Positions 43,230 to 55,002 of a stretch of 64,000 nt of DNA are shown here, piece after piece. The translations under genes and the position numbers were made by a program. The notes beneath the pieces are model-generated. The model searched no databases and was not told where the DNA came from. It was given only the letters and a program-made list of their open reading frames with translations. The DNA is from Mixophyes australis. Taxonomy: Eukaryota > Chordata > Amphibia > Anura > Limnodynastidae. The stretch is taken from assembly GCA_036250195.1 (NCBI GenBank), contig JAVHZZ010000001.1, positions 400,634,117 through 400,698,116 of the forward strand, in the 5' to 3' direction. Every line of letters starts with the position of its first letter. Position 1 is the stretch's first letter.

Positions 43230-44735
43230 CAGAGCCGTAACTAGGGTGGTGCGGGTAGTGCCGTCGCCCCGAGCGCAAGCCCGAGGGGGCGCAGCAGCCG
43301 CCCGCTACCTTCCCCTCTGTGGCACAAAGTAAAAAAAATAAAATATAAAAAAATAAAATAAAAAATATTGGGGGCCCCCCCCGCCCGCGACTCATGCAGG
43401 GGGGGGTGCCGTGAGTCGGGGGAGAGGGGGTCGGGTGCCGCGAGTCGGGGGAGGGGCTAGTGTGGTGGCTGGTCAAACAATGATCACACTGTCTGTCAGA
43501 CAGTGTGTATAAAGTTATTTGTTAGGACCCACCCCCTCCCCTTCCAGGATGCTGTGCTCCGCTCCACCCCCCCCCTGAAAAGAAAGTGAGGAGCGGCCAT
43601 TGCTGAGCAGAGAGAGTGAGTCCCCTGCATCTACTGCTGACTGCTATGCTGACCATCCAGGAGGGAAGAAAAATAGGTAAGTAAATGTTATATTGTAATT
43701 AAAATATATATTTAAAAAAAAATAGGAAATAGGGTGCTCCATCCAGGAGCAAAAACTGAGGGAGTGTAGTGGGGAAGCAAAAGCTATGGGGGCAGGGGAC
43801 ATGAAAATGTATAATGATTATTTTTTGGTATTGTATTTTTTTGTATTTTGCATTTATGTATTCTCCCCTGTCCCTCTCATCTACCCCACCTGTGCCACCT
43901 TCTCCCCAGTCCCTCTCATCTACCCCACCTGTGCCACCTTCTCCCCAGTCCCTTTCATCTACCCCCTTGTGCCACCTTCTCCCCAGTCCCTCTCATCTAC
44001 CCCCTTGTGCCACCTTCTCCACAGTCCCTCTCATCTACCCCCCTGTGCCACCTTCTCCTCAGTCCCTCTCATCTACCCCCCTGTCCCACCTTCTCCTCAG
44101 TCCCTCTCATCTACCCCCCTGTGCCACCTTCTCCCCAGTTCCTCTCATCTACTCCGCCCCCATGTGCCACCTTGTCCCCAGGCCCTCTCATCTACTACCC
44201 CCTCTGTGCCACCTTGTCCCCAGGCCCTCTCATCTACTACCCCCTCTGTGCCACCTTGTCCCCAGGCCCACCTTCTCCCCTGTCCCTCTCATCTACCCCC
44301 TTGCACCATCTTCTCCCCTATTCCTCTTACTTGTCATCCTGCAGCCCACTTCCAGCACTGGGTTTATATGTATTTAAAAATCCAAATTTATATAGTGTAT
44401 GTCGTGTAAAGTACAGGAAATAGAAAATTTGTCATTTTCATATTCATAATCTATGATTTCTATTTTCCTCCACATAGTGTCTATTGCAAAAAATACAGGT
44501 GTAGCCAAGGGCTCTTACATTTCTTCCCTATAGTGAGAGAAATTTGTATAGGTTACACCTGTATTTTTGAGGCTACCAACTACACAGCAATACAAAAGAA
44601 TTCATTCAGTAAAGTGCTAGCCACACCCCCACATTAGGTTGGCCACACCCACTTGGCAAATGTCACTCCCACTTAGATGGGGGGCGCCGGTGCCCTGTCT
44701 CGCCCAGGGCACTAAAATGTCTAGTTACGGCACTG
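43230..44735. mobile_element. Non-autonomous hAT element with perfect 8-bp duplication
   Basis: Ends 'cagagccgtaactag' and 'ctagttacggcactg' are inverted repeats differing at one position, flanked by gttgtgac at 43222-43229 and 44736-44743. Length is 1,506 bp. The interior has a GC-rich block, an AT-rich block and a C-rich minisatellite at 43855-44325. No transposase is present. It inserted into the Penelope-like relic. Confidence 0.95.
43855..44325. repeat. C-rich minisatellite, ~36-bp unit
   Basis: About twelve units of 'ctccccagtccctctcatct' plus 'acccccctgtgccacctt'. All three plus-strand frames are open through most of it, giving Pro/Ser/Leu-rich pseudo-proteins that should be ignored. 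Confidence 0.9.
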
Positions 44736-44743
44736 GTTGTGAC

Positions 44744-45656
44744 TATACTGGAGACTGAACTTTAAATTATAATCTTTACAATTTAAATGTGAATCAAATT
44801 TTGGTTCAGTGTCATAACCCCATTTAAAATGATAAACAAAAATTAATATAGGGCCATAGAACACCAGGTTTGCACCATATGAGTTTCGAAGAAAAATATA
44901 ATCTCCTTCATATTTACCCATGTATAGGTTGGTGAAGCTTGTGGTAAATCTAGTGCCCATGGCCATTCCCAGTGAGATAAATAGAAGTATCGAACAAAAA
45001 GTATCTGTATGTAAATATGAACATAATAGAGTCAAGGAAAAAAATCACATAGCCCCTCCGAAACCCCAGTGTCCTGGGTTAAATGCAATTTTACTGTTAC
45101 CACCCCTGTAGTATGGATAATGTGGATGTAAAGTGCCTGGACATACAGGGTTAGAAAAAGCAAATGTTGTCAACCACTCAATCTGAATATGCATGGTATG
45201 CGTGGTAACTCGGACATGGGATTTCAGAGAAGAAATCTGACTCTGTAAGAAAAACAATATAAACCAATCATTTTTACATTAAAGACCCAATCCCAAAGAT
45301 AATTGAGTGACTTGGCGGACAGATGGGTATGACAGGTAAGCTCACAAGCAAAAAGTGAAAAACCTCCCTGATTATCACCCAAGCCAGTTTTTTACTCAAA
45401 AGATCTTTTTAAGTTTAATTTGGAATTCATTAGTTGCATTCAATATTTGATAGAATGAGGGATCACCCAAATGTCTAAATGCTTCTTGTCACTGCTATTC
45501 CTAATAATTATTCATTCACCTTTACCTGCATATCTCATTACCAATGATTTGTCTTTATGAAGTTCTTTCAGTGCTTTTCTTTCAAATTTATTTAAATTTA
45601 CTTTTCCAAAATCTAATTGTATATTAGTACAGATCTTATGAAAGTATAGATCATCT
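44744..45656 (-). pseudogene. Penelope-like element reverse transcriptase relic
   Basis: The minus-strand frame ending near 44744 contains GMAMGTRFTTSFTNLYMGKY, then EGDYIF, NLVFYG and YNLKFSLQYSHN. This matches the conserved palm region of Penelope-like RTs (G-T-A-M-G-T/A-R-F-A-P-S-x-A-N-L/I-F-M-G, then the R-Y-I/V-D-D catalytic box). The YIDD box is lost here: residues after NLVFYG read PILIFVYHF. Sequence upstream to about 45656 is probably the rest of the element, with scattered stops. The relic continues at 43145-43229 across a hAT insertion. Confidence 0.75.
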
Positions 45657-48655
45657 TTTTTTTAATTCAAGTATTTCTATTGGTATTTTAAAAATACAAA
45701 CATGCAATAAAAGAAAACAAACAAAGAAAAACAATTGCAAGTATAACTCAATCAGAGTCGGGAGAATAATCTATATAAGTACATCGCAAAATTACATCTC
45801 ATGTGCTTAACTCGCTAAGGAGCATGAACCAAGTACGCCCACACATAAATATCCATCCACAACTACAACTAGACAATGTATGCACGTTACAAAGTGTGTG
45901 ACATTTGACATTTAACTTTTGACATGTAGACCCGCAAACTTAAGCATTCGGGACCCAAAATCTTGGGGAAGCAAGTGCATACGGATATTCAAGGTACCTA
46001 TACCATATGACGCCAAATTTCTTTAGAGCCTGACTGCTAGTATACACAAACCTCTCGTGCCCTATAGTAGTGTTGACTAATGCTTTCTAATTTTTTATTG
46101 TGGGACTTGCTGGAGCCAGCCAGAGTCTTGCTATGCTAACTTTAGCTATCATAAACAACTGAGAAAATGTAGATTTGTGTCAGCTTGTTGACCTTGCCCG
46201 TCAGAAGCAGTTCAAAAAGACAAGTGGCCGGTGACTGAAGAGGAACCTCAATTCCGTTTTTTTTAAAACAGTGGGTGACCCTGTGCCAGAAAGTTTGCAT
46301 GTGGGGGCACTACCAAAGAAGGTGTAAAAGTTACCAATGTCTGAATTACATTTTGGGCAATTAGGAGTATTATCAGGGTGCAATTTTGCCAATCTAATAG
46401 GGTTCAGATAAGCTCTATGTAAAATGAAAACTTGTATTTGTTGGAACTTTAAGGACGCTGTGTAACCACTAGAGCTGTCCAGGACAATACCATAGTCCTT
46501 GTCAGTTAGAGGACCTATATCTATTTACCAATGTTTTCTCAGGCCATCCAAATCACCTCCCTTGGATTCATAAAGGAGATGTGAGTACATGAAATGAAAC
46601 ACTTGTGACCAAGGGTCTATAGTTGCTTTCTCAGTGGGGATACAACAATTATGGGTGGTTTCCGCTTAAATTGTGTTGCTATAGCATGTTGCAATTGGAG
46701 GTAAGAGAAGAACATTGTTCTAGGTATGAAGAATTCCCTAGACAACTGCTCAAATTATTTCAGAACATCCGTGTCATATAATTGACCAAGAACCTTTACA
46801 TCATATCAGGACCACCTCCTGGACCTTTCCCCTGTGTCCAATTCCTTTAACTTCTTTATCCCCCAAATAGGTGTACATGGCTCAGTGTCAGTATATCCCA
46901 TCATCTTATTAATAATTGTCCAAATCTTAATTGCTTGTACCAGCAACGGGGAAGCCCACAAATTAGGTCATCCCAACAGCACCGTCTGTAAAGACGTATG
47001 GTTAGCATTAAATTGGCGTACTAATTTCCAATGTAGGTCGTGAAAATCAGGATCAGATACCCATGTTTTGAGATGGGACAACTGAGAGGCAACATAATAT
47101 AATTTCATATTAGGAAGTGCAAGGCCACTAGAGGATCCAGACCTGTACAGCGAGCTGAGCTTAACCTTAGCCTCCGCAAACCAGAAAGACCAAGTATTGG
47201 TCAAAGCTACGAAAGATGGAAGGCGGTATATATATATGGGTGATTACTGGAATATATATATATAAAAAAATTGATTTAAGATATTCCACATTTTATGAAG
47301 GGGTATTACTAATCCATATTCCTAAATATTTAAATTTAGGTGTCCATTTTAATTGAAGATCTTTTAGTGGTGTCATGGGACATTGCCAACCCAATGGAAA
47401 CAAGCTGGATTTGTCCCAATTGATTTTTAATCTGGAGAAACCCCCATACCTGTCAACTCCCCATAAGAGGATATAATAATGGTATGTAAAGCAGTAGTAG
47501 CCAATAGTGTCCCGCTCCAATTGGAATGACTGAGAGAGATAACCATTCACGCATTTGTGTTCTACTGGGTGAGAGTACAGAAGCTAAACCCAATTTATTA
47601 ATTTCGGACCCAACCCAAAGCGAGATAGCACCCCCCAGAGGTACGGCCACTCTGCAGAGTCGAACTCCTTGGCCACGTCCAAGGACAGCACAACTTCGGT
47701 CTCTGAAGGAGGCGACTGTACCTGCAGGAGAGTGAACAGTCTCCTAAGATTAATAGATGTGGATTTGCCTGGCAGGAATCCCGTTTGATCAGGATGTACC
47801 AGTTTCAACTCCACCCAAACTCAGAGCCAGTAGTTTAGGCAACATTTTTACATCAGTTGTCAACAGTGAGCTGGGTGGTAAGATTTGGGATATAACAGAT
47901 CTTTCCCTGATTTAAGTAGCACAACCACTATTGCTCCCGTCATAGAAGGGGAGAGGGAGCCGGTCTCACAAAGCTCGCTGAATGTGTCCAACAGCCTGGA
48001 TACATAAAAGGGGCAATCTTTTTTATAGAGTTTTATAGAATGCATCTACTCCAAGGGCCTTACCATTAGGGAATGACATGATAGCCGCATCAATTTCCTC
48101 TAGGACGAAAGATGAATCTAGATACTCCTTACTATCTGTGGAAAGCACGGGGAGGAGGACAGTGTTCAAGTATGCCTGCAGACAGCCAGATCATACAGAA
48201 TCTGGGACTTATATGTATTAGCATATTAATTATAAAATACCTCAACAAAATCTGGGATCAGGAATCGCTTAACCCCCCTATCATCGCAAATTATCGGTAC
48301 AGCCGCATCAGCCTTTTCCACCCTCAACAGCTATGCCAAAAAACTCCAGTTTCTGTCACCCTGGCATATTGCTTATCATTTGAGAAGAGAACATTACGTT
48401 CAGATTTGTCAAAAACATAGTCGACCCAATTCCTCTGTGATAACTGCCATGCTCGCTTTGTAGATTTGGTCGTACAATTTTTTTCAATTCCTTTTCTCTA
48501 TGTCTAGACGACTTTTTGATTTCTGCCACACCAGTAATCAGTGTCCCCCTCAAAAAAGCCTTAAAGGCATCCCAGACTATCGGAGGCCATGCTATCTCAG
48601 AGATATCTGCAAAGAATCCCTCCCACTGAGTTACCAATGTTGCTCCTGTTCCCAT
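45657..48655 (-). pseudogene. Tx1/L1-clade LINE relic (ORF2)
   Basis: Minus-strand blocks in order: IVWDAFKAFLRGTLI (about 48580), LDTFSELCETGSLSPSM (47940), HPDQTGFLPGKSTSINLRRL and LSLDVAKEFDSAEWPYLW (47790-47640), SRLKINWDKSSLFPLGW and FKYLGIWIS (47440-47300), SSGLALPNMKLYYVASQLSH (47120-47060), and CPKCNSDIGNFYTFF (46350). These are the linker, RT domain and C-terminal CCHC-like region of an L1/Tx1-type ORF2. Several frameshifts and stops separate them, so it is inactive. The low-coordinate end has a T-rich stretch (45650-45665) consistent with a 3' poly-A tail. Confidence 0.85.
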
Positions 48656-49099
48656 CAGGGAGAGCCAAAAAAGGATTCAGTTTCCAGAGCACCTTCCCTT
48701 GCACTGTGTTACTCTCCAGCTCCATCAGGTCACTACTACTACTACCCCCATCCTCATCTCAACACTGACAAGCAGTTATACTGGTGGAGATTGGAACTAC
48801 AGCCTACTGCAACTCAGTCTGCCTTATCTGGTCCAGGTGCATCCTGCATCCTTATTGCCATATATACAGTATCTCTGCTCAACATCCCACTGTCACGTCC
48901 TCTGTGGTGCCCACTTACCTGAGTTAAGTTATCACTTCTCAAGATTAAGTCCTGGGGGCAACTGAATACTGGCGAACATATCTGATTCCATGGGAAAGGG
49001 ATTTGCTAAAGGTGAAGCTTTCATCAACAACAGGTTTTGCTAACTTAACTCGTAGAGTGATTTGTGACATACACACTCACAAACTCAACTCCTAATGCT
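48656..49099. other. Unclassified, repeat-like
   Basis: CT-rich with phrases such as 'gcctactgcaactcagtctg' that look repetitive, but no termini or proteins are recognised. Confidence 0.3.
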
Positions 49100-49900
49100 C
49101 CTTTTTGGATATATTTATTCTGGGAAGGCTTTCCACTAGATTTTGGAACATAGCTGCAGGTATTCTCATCTATTCAGCCACAAGAGTATTAGTGACCTGG
49201 GACACTGGTGCTTGTCAATAGGACCTGTGTTCTTAGTTAGTGTTGCAATTCATCCCAAAGTTGTTTGGTGGTTTTTGAGGTTAGGGCTCTTTGCAGACCA
49301 GTCAAGTGGCTTCACATTTTCAAATTCGGGAAATCATTTTATGATGGACTTTGCTTTGTGCATGGGGGCATAGTCATGCTCAGACAGGAAAGGGCCTTCC
49401 CCAAACTGTTGCCACACAGTTGGATACACACAGTTCTCTAGAGTATCATTGTAGGTTGTAGCATTAATATTTCCCTTCACTAGAAAGGGGCTCAGGTTAA
49501 ACCGGAAAAACAGTTCCAGAGCATTACTTCTCCTCCACCAAAATTTACAGTTGGCAGTACACATTTGGGTAGGAAGGTCTCTCCTGGCTTCTACAAAAAC
49601 TAATTTATCCGTCAGACGTCAGACTGCCAGGTGGTGAAGTGTGATTTATCACTCCAGAGATTACATTCCCACTACTCAAGAGTGCAATGATGGTATAACT
49701 TTTAACACTCCAGGCAACATTTGGCATTGCACATGGTGATCTGAGGCATGTGTGCGGCTGCGCGGCCATGGACACCTAATCTATGAAGCTCCCAACAAAG
49801 ACGGCAGTGCTTCCAGAAGCAGTTTGTAACTTGGTACTGAGTGTTGCAACCGAGCACAGATGATTTTTATGTTGTTAAGATGACTACCAAAAATAGATCA
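49100..49900 (-). pseudogene. Tc1-like transposon relic (minus strand)
   Basis: The minus-strand frame 49334-49564 reads FWWRRSNALELFFRFNLSP, VKGNINATTYNDTLENCVYP, TVWQQFGEGPFLSEHDYAPM, HKAKSII. This is the central DDE region of a Tc1-type transposase; the aspartate of the H-D-N-A-P-x-H block is kept (HDYAPMH). Sequence at 49600-49800 encodes the preceding part with frame breaks. The final catalytic glutamate region, expected at 49140-49330, is heavily decayed. Inverted repeats are not recognisable. Confidence 0.85.
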
Positions 49901-50800
49901 AGGTCTGGAGATAATTCTTCAATAACCGTGGCCTCACTCCAAACCAAAAATAAACAGATTTTTAATTAGCTAATTTTTATTTTTTCTTTGTTATTGTAAA
50001 AATGTCATGAATATGTTCTTGGAGAGAACAGAGCAGATTAATAGGCTGGTATTACAGCAGAATACAAACAATTTTTAGTGTTAGTTACTACTCTCTGCAG
50101 GCTGTCACCTAGAAATGTCAAATAACAGAAATAATTGAGGCCGTCTCACAACACTTATTTGAAAATAGAGTGGTATTTAAGCAGATATGAGATACATACT
50201 TGCTGCATTTTCCTGGCATTCTCTGAACCAGATAATAAAAGTAATATTTTTTATCAAATATTTTGCATTCAGCAACACAAAAAATGGATTTCGGATGTGA
50301 TAATATTATATATTTTGTTTAGAATGCACCACATTTTAGGATATGGGCAAATATCAAGTATATTTACAAAAGACAATTACAAAATACAGAACATATCCGG
50401 TCCTATTATGCATATTAAAATAAAGTTGGAGGGTCCACAATTGTATACCTTATCTCTAATATTAGTTTCTTGAAATAATAACTCTATGTCCTGTGCATTA
50501 CATTCACTGACAAATAAGGATTTGGATTTATTCACTGAATCCTAAATATTCACCCAGAGGCAGACATAAATGGGGGAAGACTCCTGTGCATTTACCCTCA
50601 TTTCACTACTTACCACTGATTACCTTTTAATTTCTATCCTCCTCCAAAAGCATATTTCAATTTTACATGCATATTTTCCTGGGTCTGCTGCTTAAATTCC
50701 CTAATAGGGCTGACAATCTTCAAATAAAACCTCAGGGTAACTCAGCAAGTCCACCAGTTTCTCTTTGCCACTATATCTCTTTGAGGTAGTCATTAAAGAT
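49901..50800. other. AT-rich DNA, no gene recognised
   Basis: A 112-codon plus-strand frame at 50135-50473 has no recognised domain and lies in AT-rich DNA; I do not treat it as a gene. Confidence 0.4.
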
Positions 50801-50803
50801 AAT

Positions 50804-51228
50804 GGACCTCATTTAGAGTCAGACGCAAAGTCTGTTTAAGAAGTGTAGGCGTGGGAGTGTACCGCAGCTTGGTAGGGTATTATGAGTGGCAAGCAACCCC
50901 AGTTGCGTCCCACTCAAAATACCCTACCGAGCTGCGAGAAGTTCCTGCAGCTAGCTAACTGCTTACGCCACCTAATTCCTGCCATACAGGTTTAGCCCTT
51001 TTTTGACGTGTTTTGCGTCTGCGCCTCACTGCGACTACGATTTATTTACATGGTCACGCCTTCACAATTCTGCGTTCCGTCCATTCTCTTGTAGTGAGCC
51101 GCAAGCTGTCGCAAGTGTTAATTGCGTCCAAGATGCAGGCGGATATGGTGCTTTCTGCACATGCGTGGTAGTGTTTTTTTGTTGAATGCGCCTAAAACGG
51201 ACTTTGCGTCCGACTCTAAATGAGGTCC
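50804..51228. mobile_element. 425-bp TIR element with 3-bp AAT flanks
   Basis: The first 29 bases (ggacctcatttagagtcaga...) and the complement of the last 29 differ at one position. AAT flanks both sides (50801-50803 and 51229-51231). The interior contains a second inverted pair ('gcagcttggtagggtatt' / 'aataccctaccgagctgc' around 50871 and 50917). A 3-bp duplication suggests a PIF/Harbinger-like MITE. Confidence 0.8.
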
Positions 51229-51231
51229 AAT

Positions 51232-52051
51232 GTGACCATTGATAATAAAAAGTTGATCCTGGTACCTCTTGTGCCCCCCAATAAATTGTAAAATTGATTT
51301 CCTTACTAAAGGCCAATATAGGTTGCCAATAATCCCATGAGACCTACGTTGTGGAACAGGGGCAGACTGGGCAGGAGAAAAATGCCCCCAGGCCAGTTCC
51401 ATAGTGGGCTACGTTGAGCTGGGTCATTGGGCCGTCTGTATTATTTTTCCTTTAAAGTGTTCATATTGGCTGTGTCAAGTTTTGCCCCCTGAATTAAAAT
51501 TTGCCAGCCCTCGCCTGTTGCGGAAAGAGCCACAGAGTATATTGGGGCTTCAGTTCTACAGCAACTGGACAATGCTGTTGTAAAGTGTCCTAATCTAATT
51601 TGTTGTCTTCTTGTATAAAACATTATCACTGCTATAAATATCTATAATTGTACAAGTAAAACAGTAAAACAGATATGTTTACTTTTTGTTTAGGTTGATA
51701 TTAATAAAGAGTAAACATCTAGCAGTAAATGCTGTATTACTTTTTTTTCCTTGCACAGTAGAATGTATGTTTTCTGAGACTAGAGCAGCCAGGGATTGTT
51801 TATACAAGCTGTGTGTGTGAGCTATAATTAGAAAAACAGATCTGTTCTTCCTAAACATTGTTGGGCAGTTTGCCTATCATCACAGTATAAGTGTTGTTCA
51901 TTCACTGAGGATGTGTAAAATAAACAATGTATTGGTTTTTTATTTATGTTTAGATTCTAGTTGTATTACATAAGTTTCCTATAGTCCTGTTGTCTTTGTT
52001 TGCCTATGATAGTGGAAAGTTTGATTTTTCTAGGTAATCAACGTTAGCATA
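51232..52051. other. No gene recognised; fragmentary MITE debris
   Basis: Near 51358 'caggggcagactgggcagga' looks like a hAT-type MITE end, but no partner end is clear. The rest is AT-rich. Confidence 0.35.
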
Positions 52052-52059
52052 CACTAGAA

Positions 52060-52793
52060 CATGCGGCCCAGCACGCCTGTAAATGTGGCAGAAGGAGTTT
52101 TGGTTGTCGCAAAGGGGCAGCAATGTTAGTGGAAAAAAAAAAATCCTGCAAAAAAAAAAAAGAAAAGAAAATACTTACCTTGCGGTCACGCGGTGACGTC
52201 AGCTGGTACTCCGGCTCCCTCCCTTGTCTCCTCCTCCGTGCAGTGCTCGCAGTGAATGTCGGGCGTGATGTCATCACGCCCAACATCCATTGCGGAGCAC
52301 AGCACAGAGGAGTCACCCGCGCGAGAAGAACAATCAGCAGCACAGAATTGGAGAAAAGAAGAGAAGAGGACAGGAGAACAAGCCGATTAAAAGGTAAGTT
52401 AAGGGGGATTTTTTTTATTATTTCAAGGGACGCTGACCAGTGAATAAAAGTCATCTGGTCCTGGAGCATCATGGACCTTATATCCCTGCTACATACTTTT
52501 ACTTGTAATACTAATGGGGCATTATATATTATTCTCTTTGGCCCATTATAAGTTGTTATCCCTTAACTAACATAGTGGTGTAATTAGCAAAACAGGTCAC
52601 AATTTGGGGTCACAGTGATGTATATGTCAGGTACCGCAGGTCTGGTCAGGGCACCCTGATATACAATGCCTGGCACTTTATTGATACTGCATCGAAACAA
52701 TACAAAAAGTGATTATAGTATAATAACTAGAGAGGATTTTTTGAAGAGGGAGATTGAAAGGTAAGTATAGGGGGATTTGGAAAAAAAAGTGTT

Positions 52794-52851
<58 letters not shown>

Positions 52852-53001
52852 ATTTTTTTCTCATATATATATGTTAACTATGTTTTCTATGTTTTTTTGG
52901 ATGATCAGCTATCGTTATTGTTAGTGTATCTTATGTGCGGCCCAAACCAACTCGTCGTCTTCCAATGTGGCCCAGGGAAGCTAAAAGGTTGGACACCCCT
53001 G
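52060..53001. mobile_element. Non-autonomous hAT-like element, 942 bp
   Basis: The perfect 8-mer cactagaa flanks it at 52052-52059 and 53002-53009. It begins 'catgcggcccagcacgcctg' and ends 'aggttggacacccctg', with weak terminal similarity. Inside are a poly-A/T zone, a GC-rich block with two CRE-like motifs (TGACGTCA at 52194-52201), and a (TA)n run at 52799-52849. Minus-strand frames here are not supported as genes. Confidence 0.75.
52248..52294. promoter_or_regulatory. Inverted repeat around TGATGTCATCA
   Basis: Arms 'cgcagtgaatgtcgggcgtg' and 'cacgcccaacatccattgcg' flank a CRE-variant palindrome. It is homologous in layout to 19112-19159 and 54660-54707. Confidence 0.45.
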
Positions 53002-54244
53002 CACTAGAATATATTGGTTTATCGGGAAAAGGTACATGGATTAGGTTTTTTGTTTTTTTTCATCATCCTTAGTGTATAAAATTCACCACATGCATGGTAT
53101 GATCAATAGGAATTTATATGCTGAACAAGTTGGCTATTTGTGTATAGTTCATTGAATATTCAAAGTCATCTCTTGGATTAACTGAAGTGTAATTGCAGTT
53201 TTAATATAATATAGAGTGAAAGTCTCCATGTGTAAAATACAGATGTGTGCACAATAATTAGAAGAGTAATGCAGAGCAGTAAAGATAGTTGCATCTTGTC
53301 CTCCAACTATACATTAATATCATAATTGCCTACTCCCAGGAACTTGTTTCCGGGAGAGCGGGCGTGACTTAAGGGCAGGAGGGAGCGGAGCAAGGTCATT
53401 CACGGCATTTTGGCCCCGCCCCCCCGCGAACCCGTAATGTACGTCGTGCAGGGCTGCCAAGAGGAATTCAGGGCCCGGGTACAACAAATTCATAGGGCCC
53501 CCCTCATACTCGAGCAAGCCCCAAAAATTTCGGGGGTGTGGTCATACATTTGGGGGCATGGCAATGCGCCGTTGGGGGGCGTGACTAGCACATCAAAATC
53601 ACTAGGTCCTGAATTCACCAGAGCGTCACATATGTCCCAGCACTCCTGACTTTTAAGACATCTAGCACCACAGTGTAGTATACAAAGAATGCAGTGTGTA
53701 CACAAAAAGTTAAGTCTTTGCCTGCACCTTACATTGGGCACAACACTCACCAAAAATTGCCATTGTCCCTACTAGAATCACAACATTTCACACACTCTGC
53801 TGCTCTCTCCTACCTGTTCTTCTCACTTTCTCCACCTGTGGCTGCTGGTTTCATTAGTTGCGGTTTGTCCGGATCCTGGAATGTTGAAGGACCTATTTGG
53901 AAAAAAAATATGGCTACATTTAGAAAATTACAGTCAGCCCCGGCGTTAAATCATTAGCACCCACGATTAATAATTAAGCCTTCCTCCAGCCCCAACATTA
54001 AAATAATAGTGTTCACATTTAATAAATAAACCTATTCCCTTCCTGTAAACAGCAATACCTATTTCCCGCAATCATTATTACTGCCATTAAATAACTCATA
54101 GTCACATTTAATAAATAGACCTCATTCTCCCTAAACTCACCCCCATATTCAATAGCCCCCAAACCACCCCATCTTAAATTAACAGTCCCCACTATTAAAT
54201 TGCCCCACCATCACCCTACAAACAAAATAGCGCCCATTACTTAG

Positions 54245-54515
54245 TGCTTCTCTCCCCTTTTTTTTTAATTAGTGCTTCTCTCCCCTTTTTTTTTAATTAG
54301 TGTTTCTCTCCCCTTTTTTTTTTAGTGTTTCTCTCCCCCTTTTTTTTTTAATTAGTGTTTCTCTCCCCCTTTTTTTTTAGTGTTTCTCTCCCCTTTTTTT
54401 TTTTTAATTAGTGTTTCTCTCCCCTTTTTTTTTTAGTGTTTCTCTCCCCTTTTTTTAATTAGTGTTTCTCTCCCCTTTTTTTAGTGTTTCTCTCCCCTTT
54501 TTTTTTTTTACTCTC
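54245..54515. repeat. T/C-rich minisatellite
   Basis: About ten units of 'agtgtttctctccccttttt' with variable T-runs, some followed by 'aatt'. Confidence 0.9.
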
Positions 54516-54659
54516 TGCCTCTCTCCCCTGTTTTTTTTACTCCCTCTTCTTTATAGCACTGTCCCTTTCTGTTTCCCTCCCCTTGCCTCTCCGCTTCTTT
54601 ACTTACATTATTTCTTTTCTTCTCTTCTCTTCTTTCTTCTGGTCTTGTCTGGCGCTCCT

Positions 54660-54707
54660 CACTGACTGCCGGGCTTGACTTGATGACGTCACGCCCGGCA
54701 GTCAGTG
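54660..54707. promoter_or_regulatory. Inverted repeat with TGACGTCA
   Basis: 'cactgactgccgggcttgac' is mirrored by 'cgcccggcagtcagtg'; TGACGTCA lies at 54684-54691. It is followed by 'gatcacgtgagtatg', which also follows the copy at 19112. Confidence 0.5.
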
Positions 54708-55002
54708 TGAATGGAGAAGAGAGGAAGGAGGGACGCAGCGCCGATCACGTGAGTATGAATCTTTCTTTTTTTTTTTTCTTTCCAGCTCCCCCCACCAACG
54801 ACGGACTCCCCCCCCCCCCCCGGGTAAAATGTTCCCGCTCTCCCCCCCTCTCGGCGGCCCTGACATCGCGGGGGCGGGGCCAAATGACGCGATTCTCTGT
54901 GATATCTGGGATGCAGGAAAAATGCCAGCTCGCCCGGGAGACTGACCCGAATTTCGGGAGTCTCCCGGACTTTCCGGGAGGGTTGGCAAGTATGATTAAT
55001 AT

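Larger units (their letters stand above)
53449..54862. mobile_element. Nested hAT element belonging to repeat family X
   Basis: Ends 'cagggctgccaagagg' and 'cccctctcggcggccctg' are inverted repeats. The flanks acgtcgtg (53441-53448) and acatcgcg (54863-54870) differ only at positions explained by CpG decay of an original acgtcgcg. The interior matches the family X copy at 17620-19419 and includes a T/C-rich minisatellite and a TGACGTCA inverted repeat. Confidence 0.8.
53321..54994. mobile_element. hAT element with perfect 8-bp duplication, hosting another hAT
   Basis: Starts 'cataattgcctactcccagg' and ends 'gagggttggcaagtatg', inverted repeats at the tips, with attaatat at 53313-53320 and 54995-55002. 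Subterminal sequence contains 'cccgggagactgacccgaat' and 'gggagtctcccggactttcc'. Without the nested element (53449-54862 plus its duplication) it is only about 250 bp. Confidence 0.9.

Noticed and set aside
43786..44423. Pro/Ser-rich frames of about 190-207 codons, with a hydrophobic start resembling a signal peptide
   Set aside because: All three plus-strand frames are open across a C-rich minisatellite inside a hAT element; the hydrophobic start is AT-rich flank.
50135..50473. 112-codon plus-strand ORF
   Set aside because: AT-rich, no recognised similarity, no conserved context.
52044..52472. 142-codon minus-strand frame in the 52-kb hAT-like element
   Set aside because: Low-complexity termini (poly-F from poly-A) and no recognised domain; it overlaps a GC-rich repeat block shared with other elements.
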